Shown: piece by piece, positions 20,682-30,475 of the stretch
How positions within the stretch are numbered: the first letter of the stretch is position 1
Layout of the letters: each line of letters opens with the position of its first letter
NCBI RefSeq assembly: GCF_029203305.1
Contig: NC_089464.1
Coordinates: 930,001-994,000 of the forward strand
Length of the DNA stretch: 64,000 nucleotides
DNA from: Yamadazyma tenuis
Taxonomy: Eukaryota; Ascomycota; Pichiomycetes; Serinales; Debaryomycetaceae
Reading direction: 5' to 3'
Notes under the pieces: model-generated
What the model saw: the letters and a program-made list of their open reading frames with translations, nothing else
Database searches by the model: none
What the model was told of the DNA's origin: nothing
Made by a program: the position numbers and the translations under genes

Positions 20682-22160
20682 ATGGAGCTCATCCCAGGGT
20701 TTAACAGACCAGACGCCGACGTCGAATCAAACCTCCCCATCACCATCACCATCCCCGAAAACCACGAATGGCGCTTCGAAGTCCCCTTCAAGCTCTCTCT
20801 TTCCCTTAAAATCCTCGACGGAATCGCCGAAATCTTCGGCACCGAATTACCCATAAACACGGACCTCAGCTTCTCAGGAGTGAAATACAGTGTCTACGCG
20901 CCGTTGCCCCAAGGATGCAAGTTGCAGTACACACTCAAGATCAACAAGGAACAGTCCAACACCACCAATGAGCCCGCATCCATTAGCGAATATATCAGCA
21001 GTGATACTTTGTCCATGAAACAAGTCGTCAACCTCCACTTCTACTTGGAGAAAAAGCGCCAGGAAGCCACCGACCGTAACTTGGTCAATCAGCACAGTGT
21101 CAACCAGACTCCTGCTCCGAAGGTGTTACTTCTTGGGCCCAAGTTCAGCGGGAAGTCGACGGTGGCCAAGATCTTGTGTTCATATGGGTTCAAGATGGAC
21201 AGATGTCCCATACTAGTGAATTTAAACCCACGGGACGGGGTGTTCGCTATGCCCGGTGCCTTGACGGCCACCCCTATTAGTGACAACTTCGACCTAGAGG
21301 CCGTGGGCGGCTACGGTGGTCTGACCACCAGTGGTACCACCTACCACAACCCCAAACAGCCACTCGTGAAAAACTACGGATTCGAGGACTTTGCCGCCAA
21401 CTTGGACTTATACAGACACCACATCTCGAAGCTCGGTGTGGCCACCATGTCGCGGTTGGAAGAGGATATTGCCGTAAAAAACAGTGGAGTTATCATCGAT
21501 ACACCCGCGTTGACCATAAAAGATATACGATTGATCGAGGATATTGTGTCTGACTTTGAGGTGGACCATATCGTGGTGATAGGCAATGAGAAGCTCTCTA
21601 TAGACCTACAGAAGAAATTTGTGCACAAAGTGTCTAACAATCTGTTGTGTATTATCAAGTTGTCCAAAAGCGAAGGAGTGGTGGAGCTTGACGAAAGCTA
21701 TATAAGAAAGTGTCAGGAAGAGACCATCAAGCAGTACTTCAACGGGTACTTCCGCAACCCGTTGTCCCCCTTCAAAACGGAAATTACCATTTCGGACTTT
21801 GTGTTCTACCAGCCGGTAGACTCGTCCGAGTTCAATTCGAGTTTATTGTTCGCTCCATCAGGAGATTCCTTTGCACCCGATGCAACTGAGGAAACTGAAA
21901 AGAAGGAGGATACTTTGGACAAGTATTACAAGAAAATCGACGACTTTTCTGCCAATAACCTTGAAAACTTGGTGTTAGCAGTGACACAATTGCCGGCTAC
22001 CAACAAACTGCCCAATGACTTGCTCGACGCGTGCATTTTGGGGTATGTCCATGTCTCCAAGTATGAGGAGTCCAAGGGCCGATTAAAGGTGTTGTTGCCG
22101 GTGCCAGGGGCGTTTCCCAGAAACATACTCATTGCCACCAAAATCGGTTACACCGAGTAG
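20682..22160 (+). CDS. CLP1: Cleavage factor IA subunit Clp1
   Basis: Component of cleavage/polyadenylation factor IA with Pcf11, needed for pre-mRNA 3'-end formation in the nucleus. 492 aa. N-terminal beta domain (residues 1-~115), a central P-loop domain with GPKFSGKST at 152-160, NPRDGVFAMPGALTATPIS, GGYGGLTTSGTTYHNPKQP, a Walker-B-like SGVIIDTP, and a C-terminal domain ending VPGAFPRNILIATKIGY. The P-loop is GPKFSGKST, as in fungal Clp1, which binds ATP but is not known as an active RNA kinase in yeast. The start is the ATG after an AT-rich leader. Confidence 0.95.
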   Translation: MELIPGFNRPDADVESNLPITITIPENHEWRFEVPFKLSLSLKILDGIAEIFGTELPINTDLSFSGVKYSVYAPLPQGCKLQYTLKINKEQSNTTNEPASISEYISSDTLSMKQVVNLHFYLEKKRQEATDRNLVNQHSVNQTPAPKVLLLGPKFSGKSTVAKILCSYGFKMDRCPILVNLNPRDGVFAMPGALTATPISDNFDLEAVGGYGGLTTSGTTYHNPKQPLVKNYGFEDFAANLDLYRHHISKLGVATMSRLEEDIAVKNSGVIIDTPALTIKDIRLIEDIVSDFEVDHIVVIGNEKLSIDLQKKFVHKVSNNLLCIIKLSKSEGVVELDESYIRKCQEETIKQYFNGYFRNPLSPFKTEITISDFVFYQPVDSSEFNSSLLFAPSGDSFAPDATEETEKKEDTLDKYYKKIDDFSANNLENLVLAVTQLPATNKLPNDLLDACILGYVHVSKYEESKGRLKVLLPVPGAFPRNILIATKIGYTE

Positions 22161-22190
22161 TTTAGTTTCCATACCGTGTAATATACATTG

Positions 22191-23270
22191 CTAATCAAAC
22201 GGAATGGGTTTTTTCTCCAACCGCAACAGTTCCGATGCGGCAATGGCACTGGGAATCTTGATCCCACAGCAGTCTCCCCACGTATTATTCATTTCTGAGT
22301 GATGATGATCGTGGTCATGAAGTTGGTCATTACCTTCTTCTTCATTGTACTCGAGAACTCCAGCAGGACACTTCAAAATGTCCCCAAACATAAAGTGCTG
22401 GATAATGGGGAGTTTTCCCAAAACCTCAGCCTTATACATCTTAATCATTCCATCCTTGATCTTCTGCCAGGATCTCGCCGACAGAATATCGTCCAACATA
22501 GGTGAGTGCCATCTAATACTTAACCTCTGCTGGTTGCTGGGTACCGTCTTGATGGAGTTAATGAAATGGATGCACTCAAAGTACATATACTGTTTGTAAT
22601 ACATTTCCACCAACTCTTCATTGTGGATCAGCTTGGGTTTCATATAAGGATGCGTTGCAAGTTGAGATGCCCCGAACAAGAACGTTAAGAAGTGGTAGTC
22701 GTCCAACCCCCACACGCCGTGGGAACCAGCTGGTTCCAACCAATAGTTTTTCTGGAGGTTTCTCATAATGGAAATGTACTTGGTGAACACCTTCAAGATA
22801 GCAGCAGCATAGTCTTGTTTAAGAAGAACGCCTTTTTCATGAAGACATAGCAAGAAGCACACGAAGTTTAACTCGTGGCCCGACCCATAGTCTATTCGGG
22901 TGCAGTTACCCCAGGACTCGATGAAATATGTGTTTGCCTCCGTCACTGTATCGATATCGTCAGTCAATAGCGAAACCAACCCGGTGCTCTCACTGGCAAC
23001 TTGGTTATAGAAATCACGGAACTCGACTTTGCCGAACCGTGACACGTTCTTCTCATGCACTACGGGATTGGCGTCGATTATGTGTTGGACCTGATCCAAG
23101 ATCTTGAGTAGTGTGGTGATGGTGCTGGACTCTTCACATGGAGATTCGTTTGTGAGGCCCAAAACCAGATCCTGGAGGGCTTCCACAAACTCCACAATCT
23201 TTTTGTACGCGTCTGAGTCGATCCACTTGGCGAGGTCGTCGTTGGAGGTGATTCTTCTGATGGGTTTCAT
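22191..23270 (-). CDS. RRD2: PP2A phosphatase activator / prolyl isomerase Rrd2 (PTPA family)
   Basis: PTPA-family protein that activates PP2A-type phosphatases and has peptidyl-prolyl isomerase activity. 359 aa from the ATG at 23270 (MKPIRRITSNDDLAKW); the longer frame overlaps the neighbour's start and was rejected. Core motifs: SRFGKVEFRDFY, ESWGNCTRIDYGSGHELNFVCFL, YWLEPAGSHGVWGLDDYHFLTFLFGASQL, RWHSPMLDDILSARSW, GMIKMYKAEVLGKLPIIQHFMFGDIL, TWGDCCGIKIPSAIAASE and KPIPFD. The closing motif and overall length favour Rrd2 over Rrd1. Confidence 0.92.
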   Translation of the reverse strand: MKPIRRITSNDDLAKWIDSDAYKKIVEFVEALQDLVLGLTNESPCEESSTITTLLKILDQVQHIIDANPVVHEKNVSRFGKVEFRDFYNQVASESTGLVSLLTDDIDTVTEANTYFIESWGNCTRIDYGSGHELNFVCFLLCLHEKGVLLKQDYAAAILKVFTKYISIMRNLQKNYWLEPAGSHGVWGLDDYHFLTFLFGASQLATHPYMKPKLIHNEELVEMYYKQYMYFECIHFINSIKTVPSNQQRLSIRWHSPMLDDILSARSWQKIKDGMIKMYKAEVLGKLPIIQHFMFGDILKCPAGVLEYNEEEGNDQLHDHDHHHSEMNNTWGDCCGIKIPSAIAASELLRLEKKPIPFD

Positions 23271-23290
23271 AGCACTTGTGGATAGAGTAC

Positions 23291-23325
23291 TTGCGAAATT
23301 AGTGATCTGCGAAAACCGCGAAATT
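23291..23325. promoter_or_regulatory. Three GCGAAA elements in the RRD2/LETM1-like bidirectional promoter
   Basis: TTGCGAAATT (23291-23300), TGCGAAAA (23308-23315) and CGCGAAATT (23317-23325) fill nearly half of the 72 bp between the two divergent ATGs. The same core recurs in many other promoters of the window. Confidence 0.55.
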
Positions 23326-23342
23326 GCAATTCTGAAGAAGAG

Positions 23343-24551
23343 ATGAACCAGGTGCAACGATTGGGGTTCTGGTCCTTACCCGCAACTAAGAAACAATTTG
23401 TTTCCGAAACACAACTGAGCCAGGTGTTGGCTTCATTGTGGTGCAAGTTTGAGCCCGATCGTGTGGAAATTAACGCCGCCACCACCTTGCCTCAGCCCAT
23501 CAAGTCCAAACCACAAATATATGAACAGGTCTCCCACGACAACCCCACAGCTTCTGGGGTGCTGTTGGCATGGAAGCGGTTCTACGCCTATGGAAAGTCT
23601 ATTGGCGGATTCTATCGAGCCGGGGTAGTTAATGTATGGAAAAACAATTCCGAGTGCAATCGATTGAAGAAACAGTTCATGATGTCCGACAAAGTCGACC
23701 ACGCGGGTCAGTCGGTGGCGCTCAGAATCCCCAGGTTCAACATGTTGACCCATGAAATGGCCCAGGTGATCTATATGAACCGCATCGAGAACAAGACTCT
23801 GAACGACATTTCCAATGTTGAAACCAAGCTCATTAAACACAACCAACGACCACAGGACTTTGACCCTGGTTTATTTGCCTTGACGAGACTGCAGTACCAG
23901 CTTCTCAACAGGACCCGCAAGGACTTTGTCAAACTTCCACTCTTTGCCGTGCTTTTTGCAATCTTTGTCGAGTGCACACCATTGCTATGCTATGCGTTTC
24001 CTCAGATAACCCCCCTGACGTGTGTTTTGCCTTCTATAGTCCCTCGGTTATGGGACACCCGTGGGATTGAGGCCAACTCCTCCCTTGTGAGCAAAGAACT
24101 TGAGTCGGGTGCAGATTTGAGCCTGTTGGCATCTCGCACCGCCTACAACATGCCTGCTGAACAGGTAAAAAACATGGTCAGATCATTGCGTTTGGTGTCA
24201 CAGTACTTGCCCATAGGACTCTACTCCGATACCACCCTCCGTGACCGCTTGCAAGCCCACCTCAACTATCTTGTTGTCGATAACTATTACTTATGCGGAC
24301 TCAACCGCCAGGGAAATATCTGGGATCTCTCGTTTGAGGAGCTTGTGATGGCATGTCTAGAGCGAAACTTAATCGAGGATCTCCGTTTGATCTATTCAGA
24401 GGACAGAGGGGTAGTGTCGGCCGACTTAAGAGCACGTTTAGCACGTTTTCTCGTGGACTTCAAGGACTATAACATTGGATACCTTACGGTCCGTGCCCAC
24501 TTGTCATCTATAGACTCGGAAAAGCTCATTGAGTGGAATTCGTCACCTTGA
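23343..24551 (+). CDS. LETM1-like domain protein, probably mitochondrial
   Basis: 402 aa. The central segment (LLNRTRKDFVKLPLFAVLFAIFVECTPLLCYAFPQITPLTCVLPSIVPR) has the layout of the LETM1 family: a basic helix, one hydrophobic membrane helix, then Pro-rich PxxLPS-like residues. A soluble region follows like the ribosome-binding part of LETM1 proteins. Family members sit in the mitochondrial inner membrane and act in cation homeostasis and insertion of mitochondrially made proteins. The N-terminus is only weakly presequence-like. It differs from the canonical longer Mdm38/Ylh47 proteins, so no symbol is given. Confidence 0.7.
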   Translation: MNQVQRLGFWSLPATKKQFVSETQLSQVLASLWCKFEPDRVEINAATTLPQPIKSKPQIYEQVSHDNPTASGVLLAWKRFYAYGKSIGGFYRAGVVNVWKNNSECNRLKKQFMMSDKVDHAGQSVALRIPRFNMLTHEMAQVIYMNRIENKTLNDISNVETKLIKHNQRPQDFDPGLFALTRLQYQLLNRTRKDFVKLPLFAVLFAIFVECTPLLCYAFPQITPLTCVLPSIVPRLWDTRGIEANSSLVSKELESGADLSLLASRTAYNMPAEQVKNMVRSLRLVSQYLPIGLYSDTTLRDRLQAHLNYLVVDNYYLCGLNRQGNIWDLSFEELVMACLERNLIEDLRLIYSEDRGVVSADLRARLARFLVDFKDYNIGYLTVRAHLSSIDSEKLIEWNSSP

Positions 24552-24731
24552 TATGGCAGTTAGGCTGTAAATATACTGTAAATAGATTTTCTATCACCTT
24601 TAAAGCCACTTGCTTATGGCACACTTTTTGCAGCTGTCGCAAATTGGCCGTTCGCGATTAAAAAAAATCTCACACAACAACCCAAACCTCAGTTGTAATC
24701 AATCACCAAGCACCGCTAATACGAAGTGATC

Positions 24732-26249
24732 ATGACAGCTGGTGATGATAAGAAGGCATCTGTGCCTCTGTCATCTACGCCCATCTCCATCAAGAGCGAG
24801 AAACGCGGCAAAACCGATTCTGGGGATGTCCTGTTTTCAGTGGAGGATATCCTTCCCGGGTGCAAGGTTTTTGTGGAAAAGGACGGCGAGTATAGACTAG
24901 CGGAAATTTTGCAACAGCATCAGAAAAAGGGTCGTATTGTGTACTACGTGCACTATCAGGAGTTCAATAAAAGATTGGATGAGTGGATTGAAACTAGCCG
25001 TATCGACTACACCAAAGCCATCATCGCACCAGAAGTGAAAGTGGACGAGAAGAAGGAGTCGAAACTGAAACTGAAGAAAACAAAGCTGAAGAACTCCAAG
25101 AAACAAGCATCTCAAACTCCTCAGCCTGGTAAAGAGAAGGATTCTGGCTCCTCCACTCCGGTAATTAAGAACGATGATGAGTTGGACTTGGCTGACTTGA
25201 ATGTCCAAGGGATCAAAAGACCTGGCGAAGAGTTGAGCAGGGAAGATGAGATCAAGAAGCTTCGAACCAGTGGGTCAATGACGCAGAACCACTCGGAGGT
25301 ATCCAGAGTCAGGAACTTGAGCTCGATTATCTTTGGTGAACACATTATCGAACCTTGGTACTTTTCACCCTATCCGGTGGAATTAACAGAGGAAGACGAG
25401 ATATTTGTATGTGACTTTACTTTATCGTATTTCGGGACGAAAAAACAGTTTGAAAGATTCAGATCCAAGTGTTCGATGAAACATCCCCCGGGAAATGAGA
25501 TATACCGAGACTCCAAGGTGAGTTTCTGGGAAATCGACGGAAGAAGACAACGGACGTGGTGCAGAAACTTGTGTTTGCTCTGTAAGTTGTTCTTGGATCA
25601 CAAGACGCTCTACTACGATGTGGACCCATTTCTCTTCTACGTGATGACCATTAAGTCCGAAGAAGGACACCATCTTGTGGGCTTCTTCTCGAAAGAAAAG
25701 GAATGTGCCGATAACTATAATGTTGCATGTATCTTGACACTTCCGTGCTACCAAAAGAGAGGTTTTGGGAAGCTTCTCATTCAGTTCTCATACATGTTGT
25801 CAAACGTAGAGAACAAAATCGGCTCTCCTGAAAAGCCCTTATCTGATTTGGGATTATTGTCTTATAGAGCTTACTGGACTGATACGTTGGTGAAGCTTCT
25901 TGTGGAGAAGAATGATCCGGCCCTAGCCAAGAAGAACAATCCTTTGGTTGATGATGATGATGAGGACGTAAGACCTTTCAACAACGCGAACTCAAGTGAA
26001 ATCACCATTGAAGAAATCTCCTCTTCCACCTGCATGACGACCACCGACATTCTTCACACTTTGACGACGCTACAGGTGTTGAGGTACTACAAGGGCCAGC
26101 ACATCATTGTAATAACCGATCAGATTATGATATTGTATGAGAAGTTAGTGAAAAAGGTGAAGGAGAACAAGAAGCATGAGTTAGATCCAAGAAAACTCGA
26201 GTGGACACCTCCTTCGTTCACCGCTAACCAATTGCGGTTTGGATGGTAA
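24732..26249 (+). CDS. ESA1: MYST histone acetyltransferase Esa1 (NuA4 catalytic subunit)
   Basis: Acetylates histones H4 and H2A in NuA4 and piccolo NuA4. 505 aa from the ATG at 24732; the codon six bases upstream that could extend the frame is GTG. Chromo-barrel domain at ~36-95 (CKVFVEKDGEYRLAEIL...YVHYQEFNKRLDEWI), a disordered Lys/Ser linker, then the MYST domain with its zinc finger (YRDSKVSFWEIDGRRQRTWCRNLCLLCKLFLDHKTLYYD), catalytic Cys ~333 in NVACILTLPC, acetyl-CoA loop QKRGFGKLLI and general-base Glu ~367 in GSPEKPLSDLG. Three linker CTG codons sit in a Lys/Ser-rich stretch where Ser fits better than Leu. Confidence 0.96.
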   Translation: MTAGDDKKASVPLSSTPISIKSEKRGKTDSGDVLFSVEDILPGCKVFVEKDGEYRLAEILQQHQKKGRIVYYVHYQEFNKRLDEWIETSRIDYTKAIIAPEVKVDEKKESKLKLKKTKLKNSKKQASQTPQPGKEKDSGSSTPVIKNDDELDLADLNVQGIKRPGEELSREDEIKKLRTSGSMTQNHSEVSRVRNLSSIIFGEHIIEPWYFSPYPVELTEEDEIFVCDFTLSYFGTKKQFERFRSKCSMKHPPGNEIYRDSKVSFWEIDGRRQRTWCRNLCLLCKLFLDHKTLYYDVDPFLFYVMTIKSEEGHHLVGFFSKEKECADNYNVACILTLPCYQKRGFGKLLIQFSYMLSNVENKIGSPEKPLSDLGLLSYRAYWTDTLVKLLVEKNDPALAKKNNPLVDDDDEDVRPFNNANSSEITIEEISSSTCMTTTDILHTLTTLQVLRYYKGQHIIVITDQIMILYEKLVKKVKENKKHELDPRKLEWTPPSFTANQLRFGW

Positions 26250-26401
26250 CCTAACCATGGAGGTATGGACTGTTAATGATAATGAGGTTCATGGGTGTAT
26301 TTGCACAGGTGTGTAATTGGTGTGCTAAGAAGTACTATTATGACGAGTGATTACCACTATAATGAGTGTATTTATCTAATATACATGAGTAAGCAATCTT
26401 C

Positions 26402-27547
26402 CTATTGCGTCTCCTCTCCCCAAATCTTCACCGAATGGTCACTCTCTCCTGTGACCAACCGAAGACCCAGTAGGTCAAACGACGAGCAGAATATCGACGA
26501 TTCAGTCGATCCCGGTGACGGAATCGTCTTACTCGATTGAAGCAACTCTCCCGAAACATAGTCAAAAATCTCAAACTGCCCGTTGTCATACCCAGCAAAA
26601 AGATTATTGTTTGTGTGATTGACAGCCATCGTATTAATGATATTCTTATCGGTACTGTTAAACTCGTTCAAAAGCTCTCCTTGAGGAAAGAGCCACTGCT
26701 TGATGTTCCCCAGTGAATCTCCAGAACAAAATGTCAGCTCTGCCGGATGCTCAACCATCAGCCGAATACTCTTCGAGTGGTGTGTCAACGTCAACTCAGT
26801 GGTCTGCTTACGAATATCCCAAAGTCGTATCGTCCCATCCATCGAGCTGGAAATCAACTGCGGGTCCACTTCACTGGCAATAAGCGATGAGATGTCGCTT
26901 TTATGGCCCGTCAAGGTCATGACCTCCGCCCGGGACCGTATATCCCACACTCGCACCGTCTGGTCACGTCCGCCCGTGAACAATAGGTCGAGCTGGGGGT
27001 GGAGGGCCATAGTGTAGATGCCTCCTAGGTGTCCGTGATAGTTTCTGATTTCGCAGCCCAGTACAGAGTTGGATCTTTCCAAGTCAAAACACTTGACTTC
27101 CTTGTCCTCTGACCCCGAAAATAAGTATGGAAACTTTTTAGATACTACTAGTGCCCGCACCGCCATTATATGGCCTGTTATGATGGCTTTGCAGCTCAGA
27201 TTCGCCAAGTCCCATACTTTGATGGTTGCATCGGTACCACCGGTAACAAACCACTGATTGGTGACTGGATCCACAGTAAGGGACCTCACCCACCCTGTAT
27301 GGGCACCTGCTATCACTCGGAGAAGTTTCCAGTTCGTGGTGGTGGTTGAGTGTGAGTTGTTGGTGATAGTTTGCAGTTGGGGTTCTGGGGAAGGAGATGA
27401 GTCTAGCTCCAGTTGTAACGGGAGGTTTTCGTCCACATTTCGAAGCATATAATCCAACTTGTTGTTAGTATAGAGTGCTGTGCTGAGAGTATCGGGAGGG
27501 GGCACTAACTGATCGTCCACATCTATAAGCTCATCGAATGCCAACAT
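26402..27547 (-). CDS. PRP46: Spliceosomal WD40 protein Prp46 (PLRG1)
   Basis: Component of the Prp19-associated (NTC-related) spliceosome complex. 381 aa from the ATG at 27547 ([22 protein letters not shown]); the longer frame runs into the coding region of the divergent neighbour and is rejected. After a ~85-residue N-terminal extension come seven WD repeats, beginning [37 protein letters not shown] and including [32 protein letters not shown], very typical of Prp46/PLRG1. Confidence 0.93.
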   Translation of the reverse strand: MLAFDELIDVDDQLVPPPDTLSTALYTNNKLDYMLRNVDENLPLQLELDSSPSPEPQLQTITNNSHSTTTTNWKLLRVIAGAHTGWVRSLTVDPVTNQWFVTGGTDATIKVWDLANLSCKAIITGHIMAVRALVVSKKFPYLFSGSEDKEVKCFDLERSNSVLGCEIRNYHGHLGGIYTMALHPQLDLLFTGGRDQTVRVWDIRSRAEVMTLTGHKSDISSLIASEVDPQLISSSMDGTIRLWDIRKQTTELTLTHHSKSIRLMVEHPAELTFCSGDSLGNIKQWLFPQGELLNEFNSTDKNIINTMAVNHTNNNLFAGYDNGQFEIFDYVSGELLQSSKTIPSPGSTESSIFCSSFDLLGLRLVTGESDHSVKIWGEETQ

Positions 27548-27596
27548 GATGGATACAAAAATGATGCGACTGCGAAGTGTGCAACTGCGAACTACC

Positions 27597-28721
27597 ATGA
27601 GTTTGTGCAAACAGGTGTATGAAACTTTGACAAGTTTCCCCGGGAAACCAAAGGTGGTCCAGTTCATTCCACAGATAGATATGAATCTGTTGTTCATGGT
27701 GCATGAAGAAGTCGGTGCCATTGACATCGGCATCACCAAGCAAAATTATCTTCTGGCGTTCAAACAGGCTCATGGACTATGGCACCTGCAGCGTGAACTA
27801 TTCACGCAAGCCCTCACAGAAGTCGCTCAAAGTGATCTCTACAGCATATTTTACGTTACAGTGACGTACTTGTTCACGACTAACGATCACCACCAGGTTT
27901 TCAAGCTTCACGAGCGCATTCTTGCCGAATTGTACCGCCGCGATGCTCATGTTCTCGAGGCCGAGTTCGAAATCATCACCACTTTGCTCAGCAGCCGTCT
28001 CAGTAAGATCAACAAGAACCTGCTACTTTGGAACTTACTCCGCAAACTCACGGTGATGATGAACTTTGATGGAGGACGCTTCAACGTACTTCTCGCACGA
28101 GTTTTGCAGTCTTGCCGATTACACTATGCCAACTATTACGGGAATAACTATCTACGGTGGCTCATTGGTGTAAGCATAGCTGTGGGTGATGGCACAAAGG
28201 TGGAGGCAATTCGTACGCAGTTGACGGAGGTGTGCCATGAGAGCTTGGCAGATGTGTCGTTATGGACCAATCTTCGTGTGCTCTTGTACGCGGACCTGCG
28301 CACCATCCAAGCGGCGGTATACCAACATGTGCGGGCAGTGGACGAGGTAAACCGCAAGTTCGGAGTCACGGTAGCTTCTCCAGTGGTGGCAGACTCGCCC
28401 ACCACCACCACACACAACCCACAGTTCGCCCTAGATCAGTTGCATTGGCTCTTATCGGTGGAGTGCTGCAATATCACTCCATACGCCCTGGTGGTACCGT
28501 TAGAGCAACAAGCCCCGTTCCAGCCGGTGTTAGTCGCAGCTCTAGCGGCCCAGAACAAGCGGGCGGGCCTGTTCCCGCCTGATCACCCGGCACTCGATCA
28601 CCACCGTCATTTTATCGCTGTGCTACAGCATCTCACTGTGAGCGCGAGCCCACACCCAGACCAAGTCGCAGTTGAAAACTCTCAGCGAAATCGCATCCGC
28701 ACAACTCTCCATTCTCAGTGA
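27597..28721 (+). CDS. Unrecognised conserved-looking protein, helical
   Basis: About 374 aa if translation starts at the ATG at 27597; an in-frame ATG at 27546 would add 17 residues and overlap the divergent PRP46 start codon. I prefer 27597 because the two ACTGCGAA elements (27569-27576, 27584-27591) then fall in a normal promoter position. The protein is Leu-rich and helical throughout, with no membrane segment or catalytic motif. The segment [19 protein letters not shown] loosely resembles a protein-prenyltransferase alpha repeat. I do not recognise the gene. Its stop codon is only 12 bp before the UBC12 ATG. Confidence 0.7.
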   Translation: MSLCKQVYETLTSFPGKPKVVQFIPQIDMNLLFMVHEEVGAIDIGITKQNYLLAFKQAHGLWHLQRELFTQALTEVAQSDLYSIFYVTVTYLFTTNDHHQVFKLHERILAELYRRDAHVLEAEFEIITTLLSSRLSKINKNLLLWNLLRKLTVMMNFDGGRFNVLLARVLQSCRLHYANYYGNNYLRWLIGVSIAVGDGTKVEAIRTQLTEVCHESLADVSLWTNLRVLLYADLRTIQAAVYQHVRAVDEVNRKFGVTVASPVVADSPTTTTHNPQFALDQLHWLLSVECCNITPYALVVPLEQQAPFQPVLVAALAAQNKRAGLFPPDHPALDHHRHFIAVLQHLTVSASPHPDQVAVENSQRNRIRTTLHSQ

Positions 28722-28733
28722 GGGCAATTAATA

Positions 28734-29363
28734 ATGGTATGTACCACAAGCTCGCCATCCTTCTCTCTGTCCCATTTGTACTAACCCCCATAGCTCAGAA
28801 TCCGCCAGCTCCAGAAAAAAAAACAGGAGGAGGCTGAGGCCGCCCAGATGGCCCAACTGCACGGAATTTCCCCTGTGGCCACGAACAGAGTCAACTCTGC
28901 ACATATAAGACTTCAGAAGGATATAACTGAACTTGACCTCCCCAGGTCCATATCGGTGCAGTTTCCCAACCCGGCCGACATTTCCTACTTTGAAATCACC
29001 ATAAAGCCCGAGCTGGGCTATTATCAGCATGGCCGGTTCAGGTTCGCCGTATCTGTCAACGAAAACTTCCCCATTGACCCACCGAAAATCAAGTGTCTCC
29101 AGAGAATATATCACCCCAATATCGATCTTGAGGGAAACATTTGCTTGAATATCTTGAGAGAAGACTGGCTGCCAGCTTTGAACTTGAACTCAGTGATTAT
29201 CGGTCTCAACTTCCTCTTTCTTGAGCCTAACCCCACCGATCCCTTGAATAAAACTGCTGCCAACGTATTGAAGAAGACACCCGAGGTGTTCCGGTCAAAC
29301 GTACTCAATTCCATGAGGGGTCACTATGTGGACGACGGTTATTACGATAATGTGCTCAGATGA
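28734..29363 (+). CDS. UBC12: NEDD8/Rub1-conjugating enzyme Ubc12, two exons
   Basis: E2 enzyme that transfers Rub1/NEDD8 to cullins such as Cdc53. Exon 1 is just the ATG (28734-28736); intron 28737-28793; exon 2 is 28794-29363, giving 190 aa. Splicing restores the classic N-terminus M-LRIRQLQKKKQ, which in the family docks the E1. Visible in the UBC fold: HPNIDLEGNICLNILREDW with catalytic Cys 118, then FLFLEPNPTDPLNKTAANVL. The residue after LREDW is encoded by CTG (29169-29171), where baker's yeast Ubc12 has Ser. Without the intron the first ATG would be at 28848, losing the docking peptide. Confidence 0.95.
28737..28793 (+). other. 57-nt spliceosomal intron directly after the UBC12 start codon
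   Basis: 5' splice site GTATGT (28737-28742), branch site TACTAAC (28779-28785), 3' splice site TAG (28791-28793). All three match yeast consensus exactly, and joining gives the conserved Ubc12 N-terminus. Confidence 0.95.
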
Positions 29364-30475
29364 CCCAACAGCATGTGCATGCGGCTGACCCAAGTAATGA
29401 ATATAGCCAATTTCAGGCACCCCAGATTTTGTTGCTGTGAATAATACCTCATGTGCTGCCCAGTGAAATGGGTAGAGTTCCAGGTTCAATATGGAGGTTT
29501 TGGAGGCTCTTTTAGTAGTGGGCTGTATGTAATGAATACACCAAACCGTAATTGAAATTACGCAATTGAGCATGCCTGTGGGCTACCACCTGTCGGTATA
29601 ATCCTCATCATGGGACTGATTGGGTGTGATTTACGTACATCTAAGAAAAGACATGGCACTTTAGTAGCACAATAGGCAGTGTGTGTTTGGGTCGCAACAC
29701 AGAGTTTATACAGGTCCAAATCCCAAAAGTATTCAGATGCCAGCACTGATTGTGCAAAAGTTCAGCTCATACCAGTTAACCTTCCACCGTCATCAGTGTT
29801 GCTTGATTGCTTGCACTGAGGTGGTTTTGTGATTTTTGTAGTCTTATAAAGCTTAAAAGTGATTAAAATATATAAAATTCGCAGATTCTGGCGCAAGAGT
29901 TGACCATTGCAAGAAACCACACCACTTTGTAAGAGAGAATTGACACTGGTAGTAAGGTATGGTTAAAGGAGGATAACTCTACGGTGCTATGTGATAGAGT
30001 ATAGTACATGTGATGCTTCTAACTATATTTGTGTCAACTGGCACCAAAAGCTTTGGAACTTACAGTGTTGTCAGACGAGGTTTTCTCACATCAATATCTG
30101 CCCTAAAACTGACCTGAAATCCTTCACCAGCATTGCCAATAATCTTTCCCAAAATAGTTTTCCCACAAAAGTTAAGAATAACCACATATAAATGTACTTA
30201 GATGGGTAAAAATGGTGAGTGGTGGGATCCCTATGGCGTATTTGGATCCCTGACCGATTGCACATGCACTCGCTAATGCAATCATTTTCTCAGAAGTGTA
30301 TTGGAGTACAAAAATCTATAGACATATTGCTGGTTGATTTATAATAAAGGAATGAAGTGAAATCCTAAGATCATGGAATCGAGAAATCCGAAGGTACCCG
30401 AGCTCCGGAAGCTATCTGCAATCATGGAGTCAATATTAATTATTAATTCATAAGGAGAAAGAAAGTCTTATCCCA
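29364..30475. other. Convergent intergenic, UBC12 / SOL
   Basis: 1.1 kb, AT-rich, between two converging 3' ends. I see no coding frame, tRNA or strong structure in it. Confidence 0.55.

Noticed and set aside
27548..27739. 64-residue N-terminal extension of PRP46
   Set aside because: It lies entirely on the opposite strand of the neighbouring gene, and the conserved start is at 27547.
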